A stretch of 64,000 bases of DNA from Dehalogenimonas sp. 4OHTPN (lineage in GTDB: Bacteria; Chloroflexota; Dehalococcoidia; Dehalococcoidales; Dehalococcoidaceae). The position numbers were made by a program, and so were the translations under genes. Where the stretch lies: positions 992,001-1,056,000 of the forward strand of contig NZ_CP159307.1 in NCBI RefSeq assembly GCF_040448695.1, written 5' to 3'. How positions within the stretch are numbered: position 1 is the first letter of the stretch; the number at the start of each line of letters is the position of its first letter. Under the pieces are notes generated by a model. The model had not been told where the DNA came from and did no database searches. It saw only the letters and a list, made by a program, of their open reading frames with translations. This document shows positions 34,438 through 48,288 of this stretch, piece by piece.

Positions 34438-35439
34438 TCAGAAATTATCCGGGCTTTTTAATCTGAGCATATCCAAAAACGCTTCAAGCCTTGTCTTAAG
34501 ATGCTGGGAAAGACCGAAATCGGCGTTGCCCTCGACGGTTAAAATCGGGATATCCAGTTTCAACCGCAGTATTATATCACCGATGGCGCGGTGGCAAAAC
34601 GATTGCACGTAATGAATAATCCCATCCAGCCGCCGATCCTTTACCGCCTGGCGGATGTCGGCGACCCGGTGTTCGGTGGCGTACGGGTAGGCGTAGCGGC
34701 AGTATTGCTCGGTCAGGCTTTTTACCTGGTACGGCATGGAAAACTGCCGCTGGATTTCGTTGAAAACCACCCGGCCGCCGCATTTCTCCAGATACGGGTA
34801 CAACTCGGCGGCGTAGACCGGCGGCACTCCTGCGAAACCCAGGCGGACCTGGCCTGAAGAAAAGGCCGGGCGGTTACGGGCCTGCTCTACGGCCTTTCCC
34901 AGATCACTGAAATAGCGCTCAGTATCCTGATTGAAATCTGATGCTGAAACCAGCCAGTAATGGTTCTCTTTCCCGGAGACTGTATTCTCCTGCCAGGTCA
35001 GCCGGTCGATTTCTGAGGTTAGCGCCCTCACCGGCAGCAAGCCGATTCTGGCAGCCTCGGCTTCAGCGGCTGTTGTTCCCAGTTCCGCGGCCAACTCCCT
35101 GATAGCCCGTGACACCCGGCCGGTTTCCGGCGTCGCCGGGTAGGCGAATGGAATAGTTTTAATGCCCTGGTGCCGAAGCACCTCCATCAGCATCAGCGTA
35201 TTGGAGCAGTCGCCGCCGGTGACGCAGATGACCTCTTCGATGCCATAGTGGATCGCCGCGCCGTAAATACCCTTGATCCAGGCACAGGTATTAAGCGGAA
35301 ATCCGGCCTTCTCGGCCACGGCGATGAGTGACGGCGGGTCGGCATCGCTGACAAAGAGGTTGTTGAGGTCAGCGGGGACGGCTCCAGCCGCCAGGATGAC
35401 CTCGACAGGTACGGTGGTGGTGATGCCGATGCGTTTCAC
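34438..35439 (-). CDS. 2-hydroxyacyl-CoA dehydratase (HgdB/BcrC-like) family protein
   Basis: The 333-residue protein is of the PF06050 family (subunits of 2-hydroxyglutaryl-CoA dehydratase and benzoyl-CoA reductase), which carry a [4Fe-4S] cluster. Cysteines lie in FPLNTCAWIKG, GGDCSNTLM and YVQSFCHRAIGD, consistent with a cluster, and TVEGNADFGLSQHLKTRLEAF ends the fold. No partner subunit or activator is nearby, so a full dehydratase is unlikely from this locus alone. The start is taken as GTG 35439 (MKRIGITTTVPVE), eight bases after TATAAT. Confidence 0.8.
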   Translation of the reverse strand: MKRIGITTTVPVEVILAAGAVPADLNNLFVSDADPPSLIAVAEKAGFPLNTCAWIKGIYGAAIHYGIEEVICVTGGDCSNTLMLMEVLRHQGIKTIPFAYPATPETGRVSRAIRELAAELGTTAAEAEAARIGLLPVRALTSEIDRLTWQENTVSGKENHYWLVSASDFNQDTERYFSDLGKAVEQARNRPAFSSGQVRLGFAGVPPVYAAELYPYLEKCGGRVVFNEIQRQFSMPYQVKSLTEQYCRYAYPYATEHRVADIRQAVKDRRLDGIIHYVQSFCHRAIGDIILRLKLDIPILTVEGNADFGLSQHLKTRLEAFLDMLRLKSPDNF

Positions 35440-35447
35440 AGCGGGCA

Positions 35448-35453
35448 ATTATA
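35448..35453 (-). promoter_or_regulatory. TATAAT -10 element at the HgdB-like gene
   Basis: On the minus strand a perfect TATAAT lies eight bases before GTG 35439. It suggests a leaderless or nearly leaderless transcript. Confidence 0.55.
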
Positions 35454-35610
35454 CCTAATTCCACTGGTCGTGTCTTTCCGGCCAGACCATGTTTTCGATC
35501 CCTGAGACCCATCCTATTGATATTTAGCCGCTGCACCGTTGTATAATCTCTTTGTCGAGCCAAAGCCTGTTCGCCGGCAAGAGTCGGAAAAATTTCCGAG
35601 AGGTAAGAGA

Positions 35611-36126
35611 ATGGAGTTCTCCGAGGTTATTTCCAGCCGTTACAGCGTCAGGTCTTACCGCCCAGATACTGTGCCCGATGACCAGCTGCAAAAAGTACTT
35701 GAAGCCGCCCGCCTGGCACCGACCGCCGCCAACCGCCAGCCATTTAAAGTTCTGATTATCCATACTGAAGGCCGGGAAGCAGAACTCCAGGGCATTTACC
35801 CCAGCGAATGGTTTACCCAGGCGCCGATTCTCTTATGCGTCTGCGCTCTGCCCGACCGGGGTTGGGAACGCCACGACGGTAAGAATTATGCCGAGGTCGA
35901 TGCTGCCATCGTCATGGACCACATTATCCTGGCGGCCACCAGTCTCGGTCTGGGCACCTGTTGGGTGGCGGCCTTTGACGTACCCACAGCCAGAAAAGTC
36001 CTGCGTATACCTGATGAATGGCAGCCCATCGTCTTCACGCCGCTGGGGTATGCCCACAGCCAGCTGCGTCCCAAGTCCCGCCGCCCCCTGTCCGAGCTGG
36101 TCGTCTATGACCGCCCGCCGCGGTAA
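35611..36126 (+). CDS. nitroreductase family protein
   Basis: This 171-residue FMN-dependent oxidoreductase starts at ATG 35611 (MEFSEVISSRYSVRSYRPD), with GAGAGGTAAGAG upstream. The N-terminal Arg-Ser-Tyr-Arg motif and ARLAPTAANRQPF bind FMN phosphate. AAIVMDHIILAATSLGLGTCWV is the family helix. The length suits the small single-domain group. The substrate cannot be told from sequence. It stands alone between divergent genes. Confidence 0.9.
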   Translation: MEFSEVISSRYSVRSYRPDTVPDDQLQKVLEAARLAPTAANRQPFKVLIIHTEGREAELQGIYPSEWFTQAPILLCVCALPDRGWERHDGKNYAEVDAAIVMDHIILAATSLGLGTCWVAAFDVPTARKVLRIPDEWQPIVFTPLGYAHSQLRPKSRRPLSELVVYDRPPR

Positions 36127-36194
36127 TCGGTCCTTCAGAGTGAGGATACTTTTTTTCTCGCGGCTGACGCATTTGATAGCGGGAAGCGATTTCG

Positions 36195-36635
36195 ATGAAG
36201 AAAAATGCCGTTATTCCTGCCGCCGGGCTATTGCTTATAAACTTACTTGTCTCGGCTTCGGCGTGCACTGACCGCTATCCCCCCGGCGCTGAAGTGCCCC
36301 TGGAGCGCACACTCTGGGTGCTTGAGGAATTCGGCGATCCGGGAAAAATAAACTCGCCGATTAGCGGGACCAGGATTACCATCAGGTTCGATCCCGATGG
36401 TAATCGAGTCGGGGGATCGGGTGGCTGTAACACTTACGGCGGCGGTTATGTACTCTCAGGACAACACGGTTTGGATGTGAAGGAAATTATCCAGACGGAG
36501 ATCGCATGCGGCGGCGGCATCAACGCTCAGGAAGCCGCCTATTTCAACATTCTGCTCGCGGTGACCTCGTTCGACCTGGAACACCGGCGATTGACACTCT
36601 CGGGTCCCCAGGGGATACTGGTCTTTGAGCCCTGA
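36195..36635 (+). CDS. META-domain lipoprotein
   Basis: This 146-residue secreted protein has a hydrophobic signal (PAAGLLLINLLVSASAC) whose Cys at about 24 is a likely lipidation site. The META domain (about 40-146, HslJ-like) shows RTLWVLEEFGDPG and GGSGGCNTYGGGY with the family Cys, and ends LTLSGPQGILVFEP. Function is not established; some members are linked to heat or novobiocin stress. It lies 69 bp after the nitroreductase gene and is convergent with eno. Confidence 0.82.
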   Translation: MKKNAVIPAAGLLLINLLVSASACTDRYPPGAEVPLERTLWVLEEFGDPGKINSPISGTRITIRFDPDGNRVGGSGGCNTYGGGYVLSGQHGLDVKEIIQTEIACGGGINAQEAAYFNILLAVTSFDLEHRRLTLSGPQGILVFEP

Positions 36636-36641
36636 TCCGGG

Positions 36642-38500
<1,859 letters not shown>

Positions 38501-38508
38501 GCCGGCGG

Positions 38509-38514
38509 ATTATA
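38509..38514 (-). promoter_or_regulatory. extended -10 (TGTTATAAT) at the LOG-family gene
   Basis: On the minus strand TATAAT with the TG extension lies eight bases before ATG 38500. Confidence 0.6.
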
Positions 38515-38832
38515 ACACCCGCTCCCCACTTTGAAAAAGGGAGACTTGGGAGATTATTGCCAGTGAATGTCCATGTCTTCACCCTGCCGGTTTTTCCCGC
38601 TGCGATGTGCGGCGAAACCATCCTGTGTTCAGGAGTGACCGATGCTCCTGCTGCTGTTAGCTCAGCCTCGATCCAATATCCGCGCGCATTATTTTGATAC
38701 GGCCTTTTAAACGGAATTGGTGGGAATGTGGGACAATCCCACTTTCCCACCGAAAACCGGCCTCTCCATGGACTGCTTGCTTCATCCCGATTATGGACTT
38801 AAAAATATTCGGTAAAAAACGACAGGAGTCGC
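38515..38832. other. intergenic stretch without a supported gene
   Basis: Between the LOG-family promoter and the promoter at 38833 I see no supported gene. A minus-strand ORF (38490-38750) overlaps the promoter and has no family features. The main structure is the perfect hairpin at 38719-38751. Confidence 0.6.
38719..38751. repeat. 33-bp perfect inverted repeat
   Basis: GGTGGGAATGTGGGA and TCCCACTTTCCCACC form a stem around CAA with a single T-T mismatch. No T run follows on either strand, so it is not a typical terminator. It may be a protein-binding site or the remnant of a mobile repeat. Confidence 0.6.
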
Positions 38833-38863
38833 TTGACAATCATAAGAACGTAGGTGCTATAAT
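38833..38863 (+). promoter_or_regulatory. strong extended -10 promoter upstream of ligA
   Basis: TTGACA (38833-38838) is followed after 19 bp by TATAAT (38858-38863), which has a TG extension at 38855-38856. The start would be near 38870, 267 bp before ligA. Confidence 0.65.
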
Positions 38864-38869
38864 ACCGTC

Positions 38870-41790
<2,921 letters not shown>

Positions 41791-41831
41791 ACTACTGGTT
41801 TTCCATCGCCCCCAAAGAAAAGAGGATTATT

Positions 41832-43133
41832 ATGGCCGATATTCGTCCTTTCCAAGCCATCCGCTATAACACCGCCACCGAAGACATGGCGGCGGTCATC
41901 TGCCCGCCGTATGACGTCATTAGCCCGAAACAGGAACTTGAACTGCTCGCCAGCAGCCCACACAACTACATTCGCATCGAGTTTTCCAAGACCTTGGCAA
42001 ACGACGATGACAACTGCAACCGCTATACCCGGACGCGCGCCTGTCTACTCGAATGGCTGCGCACCGATGTCATGATGCAGGACGGCAAGCCGGCCTATTA
42101 CCTGCACGAGCATAGTTTCACCCATGACGGCATGACCTCCGTCCGCCGCGGCCTATTCGCCAGGGTCCGCCTCGAAGAGTGGGACAAGATGATCGTCCGG
42201 CCGCACGAGCAGACGCTGGCCGGACCGAAGCGCGACCGCATAAAGCTAATCGCTACTCTTGAGGCAAACACCAGTCCGGTCTTCGGCCTGTACCAGGACC
42301 CGGGGCGTTACATCGGCTCGTTGCTGGACCAGGTTGCCGGTTGGCCGGCGACGGTGGAGTTCAGCAGCGAGTCCGGAGAGTCCCACCGCTTGTGGGTGAT
42401 CGAAGACGCCGAGGCTGTCGCCGCCCTGGAGCGTGGCTTCGCCGAAATGCCCGTCTACATCGCCGACGGGCACCATCGCTATGAGAGCGCGCTGGCCTAC
42501 CGCAATGAGCGTTATGCCCAGGATCCCAACATCCCCCGCGATGCGGCGCTCAACTTCATCATGATGTCGCTGACCGACATGGCCGATCCCGGCCTTCTCA
42601 TCCTGCCGACTCATCGCCTGATCAAAGGGTTGCCCAAGCACCAATTGTTCATTCTGCCTGAACGACTCGAGGAGTTTTTTACTGTCGAGCGTTTTTCGCT
42701 TTCAGGAGACGCCTGGCGGCAGATCAAAACGCTGATGACCGAGGACAGCTCAAGGTTTTTCATCTATGGGTTGAACGGCGGGGAGTTGTTGAGCCTGACG
42801 GTAAAGGACAAAGCGAAGGTCGAGGATTTGATGCCTTCCGGCCATACCGCCACCTACCGCGGCATGGACGTCAGCGTCGTCGACCACGTGGTGTTGGAAG
42901 ATATCCTAGGTATGAACGCCATGGACGAGGAGCGCATTGCCTATGACCATGACCGTGACTCCGCGATATCTCGAGTTAAATCCGGTGAGTTCCAGTTCGC
43001 CTTTATCCTGAAGCCGGTGCGCCCGGAGACGATCCAAGCAATCTCGGACGCCCGCGACCGCATGCCCCGCAAGAGCACCTACTTCTATCCCAAGATACCG
43101 TCCGGCATCGTCATGTACCGTCTCCGCGATTGA
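41832..43133 (+). CDS. DUF1015 family protein
   Basis: The 433-residue cytosolic protein belongs to DUF1015 (sometimes called HTH-like serine kinase family). The N-terminus MADIRPFQAIRYN and CPPYDVIS are diagnostic, and YIADGHHRYESALAYRNE lies near residue 213. Some relatives are SerK-type kinases that phosphorylate serine with ADP; a role here in serine metabolism is inference, with serA close by on the other strand. AGAGGA lies before ATG 41832. Confidence 0.88.
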   Translation: MADIRPFQAIRYNTATEDMAAVICPPYDVISPKQELELLASSPHNYIRIEFSKTLANDDDNCNRYTRTRACLLEWLRTDVMMQDGKPAYYLHEHSFTHDGMTSVRRGLFARVRLEEWDKMIVRPHEQTLAGPKRDRIKLIATLEANTSPVFGLYQDPGRYIGSLLDQVAGWPATVEFSSESGESHRLWVIEDAEAVAALERGFAEMPVYIADGHHRYESALAYRNERYAQDPNIPRDAALNFIMMSLTDMADPGLLILPTHRLIKGLPKHQLFILPERLEEFFTVERFSLSGDAWRQIKTLMTEDSSRFFIYGLNGGELLSLTVKDKAKVEDLMPSGHTATYRGMDVSVVDHVVLEDILGMNAMDEERIAYDHDRDSAISRVKSGEFQFAFILKPVRPETIQAISDARDRMPRKSTYFYPKIPSGIVMYRLRD

Positions 43134-43242
43134 TATCGGGGACGCGAAAAGTCAGCCTGTAGGCTTAGTACCGGGGGATAAGGGCAGCAGGTTGGGTGGA
43201 GTCCTTCGACTGGAGGATGAAACCCCCCAATTACCCGGTGTG

Positions 43243-43842
43243 TTAATGCCTGGCCAGGTATTCCACCGCCATTTTGATAAAATAGCGGTGGAAGCGGTCG
43301 TCCATCGATAATTCCGGGTGGAAACTGGTGGCCAGCAGGTTATCCTGCCGCACCGCCACAATGGTGCCGTTGCCCAGCCGGGTCAACACCTCGGCCGGCG
43401 GCAGGGCGCTCTCGATGATGGGGGCGCGGATGAAGACGGCCGGAAAGGGCTCGCCATCCAATCCATCCACCGTCAACTTGACCTCGAAGCTGTCCACCTG
43501 CCGCCCGAAGGCGTTGCGCCTGACTGACATGCGCATCAAGCCCAAGCCCACTGGCATATTTGATCCGGCATTGGTCACTTCATCGGCCAGGAGTATCGCC
43601 CCGGCGCAAGTGCCCCAAATGGGGAGCCCTTTCTTAGCGTGGTGCTTGATGGCCTCATTCAGCCGATAGATATCGGCCAGCTTGAGCATGGTAGTGCTCT
43701 CACCGCCGGGGATAATGAGGCCGGCCAGTCCTTCAATTTGCTCCGCCCGGCGGACTTCGACTGCCTCGGCGCCGATTCTCCTCAGCATGGCGACATGCTC
43801 GGCGAAGGCTCCCTGCATGGCTAGGACGCCGATCTTCATCAT
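43243..43842 (-). CDS. pdxT: pyridoxal 5'-phosphate synthase glutaminase subunit PdxT
   Basis: This 199-residue class I glutaminase releases ammonia for PLP synthesis by PdxS. GVLAMQGAFAEH and PGGESTTMLKL open the protein. The nucleophile Cys is in GTCAGAILLADEV near residue 79, and the His/Glu pair is in TSFHPELS near residue 172. The start overlaps the GNAT stop by one base. The partner gene pdxS, often adjacent, is not in this window. Confidence 0.95.
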   Translation of the reverse strand: MMKIGVLAMQGAFAEHVAMLRRIGAEAVEVRRAEQIEGLAGLIIPGGESTTMLKLADIYRLNEAIKHHAKKGLPIWGTCAGAILLADEVTNAGSNMPVGLGLMRMSVRRNAFGRQVDSFEVKLTVDGLDGEPFPAVFIRAPIIESALPPAEVLTRLGNGTIVAVRQDNLLATSFHPELSMDDRFHRYFIKMAVEYLARH

Positions 43843-44339
43843 TATTCCAGCTCCATGCCCAGCACCACCGAGGTCTCTATCTGCCGCGGCGAGATGCGCC
43901 AGTACCTGGCCAGCAACTCATCCTTGTCCGGCAATAGATTGAAGCCATACTTCCGGTAAAAGTCGACTGCCCAATAAGCCGCCGCCCAAGTGCCCACCAG
44001 CAGGCTGCGGGTTTTCGTTAATGCCTTCAGGTGTTCCATGAATCTCGACCCGATGCCTTTTCGCTGATAACCCGGCAGGACATAGGCGTGCCTGATCAGG
44101 GTAACGTCGGCTACCGGTTGGAAGCCGGCTACGCCGACAATTTCTCTGTTCTCGACAAAGCCGTAGAAGATCATCGACGCCATTTCACGCACCAGTTCGT
44201 CACCGGACATGTAAGGCTCATGGTAGCAGTCGCGCGGGACGATGCCTTCGTAGCGTTTGGCTGCGGCATTGATGATATCCAGGATCACCGGGGTCTCGGT
44301 CCCGGCCAGCGCTATTATCGGCGATGAACTGTCCCCCAT
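43842..44339 (-). CDS. GNAT family N-acetyltransferase
   Basis: The 165-residue acetyltransferase has the acetyl-CoA motif VLPGYQRKGIGSRFMEHL near residues 90-107. YWAVDFYRKYGFNLLP follows, as usual for GNAT proteins. The acceptor is unknown. It is placed between serA and pdxT in one minus-strand run, with 12 bp to serA and a one-base overlap with pdxT. Confidence 0.88.
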   Translation of the reverse strand: MGDSSSPIIALAGTETPVILDIINAAAKRYEGIVPRDCYHEPYMSGDELVREMASMIFYGFVENREIVGVAGFQPVADVTLIRHAYVLPGYQRKGIGSRFMEHLKALTKTRSLLVGTWAAAYWAVDFYRKYGFNLLPDKDELLARYWRISPRQIETSVVLGMELE

Positions 44340-44350
44340 CGGAAATCAGC

Positions 44351-45934
44351 CTATAGCTTTACCAGTTTGGCCGTCTGCACGCCTTCCAGCGCCCGGACCT
44401 GTTTCAGCCCGGACTCCGGCAGAGCCTCGTCCAGGGCCAGGATCATCAGCGCCTGGCCTCGCGGCTTGAGCCGAGACAGGTGCATATAGCTGACGTTAAC
44501 GTCCGATTGCCCGGTAATGCTGCCGACAGCGCCGATGAGACCCGGGCGATCGCGATGGTCGGCAAATAGGAAGTAGCCGCCAGTAGGCACGATGTCGATC
44601 CAGTACTGGTCAATACGCACGATATGGGTCTCGCCGCGCATTATGGTACCGGCCACTGTCGTGTTGCCTTCGCTGGTCACCGCTTCAACGGTGATCAAAC
44701 TGGCATAGTTGTCGCAGGCAGCCTCTTTCTGTTCGGTGATGCTCATACCGCGCCTGGCTGCCACAATATCGGCATTGACCATGTTAACCCGCTCTTCAGA
44801 GATCTGCTCCAGGATGCCGCCCAGCACAAGAGCCTTAAGCGCCCGGGTGTCGTAGCTGGCGATCTCTCCGGAGTATTTGATGTTGATAGCTGTCATCTGG
44901 CCTTCTGCAAGTTGTGAAAGGAGACGACCTACAGTATTGGCAACCTTGATAAAGGGGTTGATCACCGGAAGGCTTTCGATGGCGATGAAAGGAGCGTTTA
45001 CCGCGTAGCGGGCAGGTGCGCCGCTGAAGACATCGATGACCTGGTCGACGACGTCAGAAGTCGCCAGGTCCTGGGCTTCGGCGGTAGAAGCCCCCAGGTG
45101 CGGCGTGACCACGATATTCTCTACCGCGAAGCAGACGTTGTCGGTGCACGGTTCCTTGATGAAGACGTCAATGGCTGCCCCGGCCAATTTCCTATCGTTG
45201 ACCGCCGCTACAAGTGCCTCTTCGTCAATGAGTCCACCACGGGCGGCGTTAATGATGCGGGCGGAGGGTTTCATCATCGCCAGTTCTTTAGCGCCGACCA
45301 TGTTCTTTGTCTGGGCGGTCAGCGGAACATGGAGGGTGATGAAATCGGCTTCCTTGTAGATGCGCTCCAGTGTCGCCAACTCGATTTGCATGTTCTTGGC
45401 GCGCTCAGCCGAGACGAAGGGGTCGAAACCGATGACCTTCATCTCGAAAGCGCGGGCTCGCTTGGCTACCTCGGAACCAATGTTGCCCAGACCGATGACG
45501 CCCAGCATCTTGCCCCTGAGCTCGGTGCCCAGGAATCTGTTGCGCTCCCAGGCGCCGCCTTTAAGGCAGGCGTTGGCCCTGGGAATATGACGGGCCAAGG
45601 CTAACATCAAAGCCATAGTGTGTTCGGCGGCTGAGATGGTGTTGCCAGTAGGGGCATTAACGACAATGATGCCGGCTTCGGTAGCCGCTTTCATGTCGAT
45701 GTTGTCGACGCCGACGCCAGCCCGGCCAATGACCTGCAGGTTCTTGCCTGCCTTGATGATATCGGCGGTCACCTGGGTCTGCGAACGCACCAGCAGGGCA
45801 TCATAGTCGCCGATGGCGGTAATGAGTTCCTCCGGCTTGAGGCCGGTCTTGACGTCGACCTCGGCCACCGCCTTGAGCCGTTCGATGCCGGCGGGCGACA
45901 GCGCGTCGGCGACCAGGACTTTCTTCATTGACAC
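44351..45934 (-). CDS. serA: D-3-phosphoglycerate dehydrogenase
   Basis: The long form (about 527 residues) catalyses the first step of serine synthesis. The nucleotide-binding segment is GVIGLGNIGSEVAKRARAF. The catalytic Arg and His lie in INAARGGLIDEEALV and TPHLGASTAEAQDLA. An intervening domain and a C-terminal ACT domain (about 455-527, GYFLFADHRDRPGLIGAVG) follow, the latter the usual site of serine feedback. GTG 45934 has AAAGGAG eight bases upstream; ATG 45928 is also possible. It is coupled to the aminotransferase gene. Confidence 0.96.
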   Translation of the reverse strand: MSMKKVLVADALSPAGIERLKAVAEVDVKTGLKPEELITAIGDYDALLVRSQTQVTADIIKAGKNLQVIGRAGVGVDNIDMKAATEAGIIVVNAPTGNTISAAEHTMALMLALARHIPRANACLKGGAWERNRFLGTELRGKMLGVIGLGNIGSEVAKRARAFEMKVIGFDPFVSAERAKNMQIELATLERIYKEADFITLHVPLTAQTKNMVGAKELAMMKPSARIINAARGGLIDEEALVAAVNDRKLAGAAIDVFIKEPCTDNVCFAVENIVVTPHLGASTAEAQDLATSDVVDQVIDVFSGAPARYAVNAPFIAIESLPVINPFIKVANTVGRLLSQLAEGQMTAINIKYSGEIASYDTRALKALVLGGILEQISEERVNMVNADIVAARRGMSITEQKEAACDNYASLITVEAVTSEGNTTVAGTIMRGETHIVRIDQYWIDIVPTGGYFLFADHRDRPGLIGAVGSITGQSDVNVSYMHLSRLKPRGQALMILALDEALPESGLKQVRALEGVQTAKLVKL

Positions 45935-45947
45935 GGGAAATTCTCCT

Positions 45948-47039
45948 TTATCCAACGAACCCGGCCTTGGGCAAGGCGACCTTCAGGGCGTCGAAAACCG
46001 CCTGGATATCTTTCTCGTTCACCAAACCCAGGTGGCCTACGCGAAAAATCTTGCCTTCCAGCGGCCCCTGACCGCCGGCCAGTACGATGTTGAACTCGTC
46101 TTTCATGATCTTGTTGAGCTTCTTGGCGTCGAGACCGCGGTCGGCGACCACCGAGGTGACGGTGTTGGAGGCGTGCTTTTCGTCGGCCAAAAGGGTCAGT
46201 CCCAACGATTTGATCCCTTCTCGGGTGAACCTGCCGATGCGCTGGTGTCGGGCAAAAATGCTGTCGATGCCTTCCTTGAGCATCATGTCCAGGGCTACCT
46301 GGAAGGCAAAGACGACGGACACATTGGGCGTCCATGGCGTCTGGCCTTTTTCCAAACCGGCCTTGGCCTTGCCCAGGTCCCAGTAGAAGCGCGGCATCTT
46401 GGCCTGGGTGTATGCCTGCCAGCCGGCCTCGGAGACGGCGACCATGGCCATTCCCGGCGGCACCATCCAACCTTTCTGCGAGCCGGAGATGGCCACATCG
46501 ATGCCCCACTCGTCGATTGGGACGTTGACCGAGCCCAGCGAGGAGATGCAGTCAACCAGGAGAAGTTTGCCGGCGCCCTTGACCACTTTGGAAATGGCCG
46601 CCAGGTCGTTGGTGACGCCGGTCGAGGTCTCGTTGTGAGTGACCAGGACGGCCTTGACCTGCGGGTTCTCGTCCAACGCCTTCTTTATCAAAGCCGGATC
46701 GGCGGCTTTGCCGTGCTCGAAATTCAGCGGAATGACCGTGGCGCCGAACGTCTGGGCAATCTTGGTAAAACGCTCACCGAAGACGCCGATGGCCACTCCC
46801 AGCACCGTGTCACCGGGGGAGAGCATGTTGACCACCGCTGCCTCCAGCCCGGCGGTGCCGGAACCGGTAAGCAACATCAGGTCGTTCTCTGTCTGAAAAA
46901 CCTGCTTCATCTTGCCCGTAACGTCCTTGATGATCTCGGCGAACTCGCTGCCGCGATGGTTGATCATTTGACGGCCCATGGCGACTAGGACCTCGGGAGG
47001 GCAGGGGGTGGGACCGGGAATGCGTAAATTCTGCACCAT
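45948..47039 (-). CDS. class V aminotransferase (alanine-glyoxylate/serine-pyruvate type)
   Basis: This PLP aminotransferase has 363 residues. It opens with LRIPGPTPCPPEVLVAMGRQ. The PLP Lys is in ISGSQKGWMVPPG near residue 188, and LVDCISSLGSV holds the Asp that binds the PLP ring nitrogen. Next to serA, it likely supplies the amino transfer of serine or glycine synthesis in place of a standard SerC. The exact donor and acceptor are open. It lies between tyrS and serA in one minus-strand operon. Confidence 0.92.
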   Translation of the reverse strand: MVQNLRIPGPTPCPPEVLVAMGRQMINHRGSEFAEIIKDVTGKMKQVFQTENDLMLLTGSGTAGLEAAVVNMLSPGDTVLGVAIGVFGERFTKIAQTFGATVIPLNFEHGKAADPALIKKALDENPQVKAVLVTHNETSTGVTNDLAAISKVVKGAGKLLLVDCISSLGSVNVPIDEWGIDVAISGSQKGWMVPPGMAMVAVSEAGWQAYTQAKMPRFYWDLGKAKAGLEKGQTPWTPNVSVVFAFQVALDMMLKEGIDSIFARHQRIGRFTREGIKSLGLTLLADEKHASNTVTSVVADRGLDAKKLNKIMKDEFNIVLAGGQGPLEGKIFRVGHLGLVNEKDIQAVFDALKVALPKAGFVG

Positions 47040-47064
47040 ATTTCTCCTTTAATATTGAACGCAA

Positions 47065-48288
47065 TTATGAGGCGCCGAGGATGTCGGTATCGACGACGCG
47101 GGCAAACTTGCGCTTGCCGGCTTTGATGACGCAGCCGCTCTTTAGGAGGGCTTTTTCCCCGGTCAACTTCTGGCCTTCCACGGACACGCCGCCCTGTTCG
47201 ATAAGTCGTTTGGCTTCACTTTTGCTGCCCGCCAGCCCGGCGACTACCATAAGGCAGGGGAGATCGATTTCGTAGCAGTCCCCGGCTCTCATCGATCCGA
47301 AAGATACGTGGCACTCTGGTACCTCGGCCGGCAACTCCCGGCGCTGGTGGACCCGCTCGAAGGCCAGTTCCGCCCCATCGGCGTCGGACGCGGAGTAGAG
47401 CTGGCCGATGATCTCCCGTGCCAGACGCTTCTTTAGCAACATCGGGTTGGTTCGGCCGGAGAGCATGTCACGCTCGAAATGTCTAAGTTCCTCATCGGTG
47501 ACATCGGTCAGAAGGTCGAAATACTGGATGATGAGGTCGTCGCCGATGGACATGACTTTGCCGAAAATGTCCTCCGGGGCTTCAGCCACGCCAATATAGT
47601 TACCCAGGCTTTTGGACATCTTCTTGGTGCCGTCGGTGCCGGTCAAGATGGGCGTCAGGAAGACTTGCTGCGGCGGCTGACCGATCATCGATTGGAGTTC
47701 CCGGCCGACCAGCAAGTTGAACTTCTGATCGTTGCCGCCGAACTCAACGTCCGAGCGAACCATGACCGAATCGTAGGCTTGAAGCAGCGGATACAAGAAC
47801 TCGGTAATGGTGATCGGCCGGCTGGACTCGAACCGTTTTTTAAAATCCTCGCGCGCCAGCATCTGGGCGATGGTGAAGCGGCTGGTCAGCTTGATGACAT
47901 CGGCCAGGGTGAACGTGCCGAACCATTCGCTCTGCCACCTGACCTCGGTCTTGGATTTGTCGACGATTTTAAAGAACTGCTGCATGTAGGTTTCGGCGTT
48001 GGCCTTGACCTGTTCGGAGGTAAGCATCGGACGGGTAACCGAGGCCCCGGTGGGGTCGCCGATCTGTGCTGTCCAGTCGCCGACGATGAGCACCACCTGG
48101 TGGCCGAGGTCCTGGAACTGGCGCAGCTTGCGCAAGCCAACCATGTGGCCGAGATGGATGTCGGTAGAACTGGGATCGAACCCTTCTTTTAGGCGCAGCT
48201 TCTGGCCGGAAACCAGAAGCTGCCGCAGTTCATCCTCGGAGATGATCTCACTTACTGCACGTTTCAAGATGAAATCGATGTCAGGCAT
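47065..48288 (-). CDS. tyrS: tyrosine--tRNA ligase
   Basis: The 407-residue class I synthetase charges tRNA-Tyr. The HIGH-type motif is STDIHLGHMVGL near residue 45, and the KMSKS motif is KKMSKSLGNYIG near residue 230. The C-terminal S4 domain (about 345-407) includes AKRLIEQGGVSVEG. The start ATG 48288 overlaps the ribF stop by one base (TAATG). The form resembles the TyrZ-like (type 2) group. Confidence 0.96.
   Translation of the reverse strand: MPDIDFILKRAVSEIISEDELRQLLVSGQKLRLKEGFDPSSTDIHLGHMVGLRKLRQFQDLGHQVVLIVGDWTAQIGDPTGASVTRPMLTSEQVKANAETYMQQFFKIVDKSKTEVRWQSEWFGTFTLADVIKLTSRFTIAQMLAREDFKKRFESSRPITITEFLYPLLQAYDSVMVRSDVEFGGNDQKFNLLVGRELQSMIGQPPQQVFLTPILTGTDGTKKMSKSLGNYIGVAEAPEDIFGKVMSIGDDLIIQYFDLLTDVTDEELRHFERDMLSGRTNPMLLKKRLAREIIGQLYSASDADGAELAFERVHQRRELPAEVPECHVSFGSMRAGDCYEIDLPCLMVVAGLAGSKSEAKRLIEQGGVSVEGQKLTGEKALLKSGCVIKAGKRKFARVVDTDILGAS

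Noticed and set aside
45813-46988. 391-codon plus-strand ORF
   Set aside because: It is antisense to the class V aminotransferase, whose motifs are clear. Long antisense frames are expected in GC-rich genes, and its translation has no family features.
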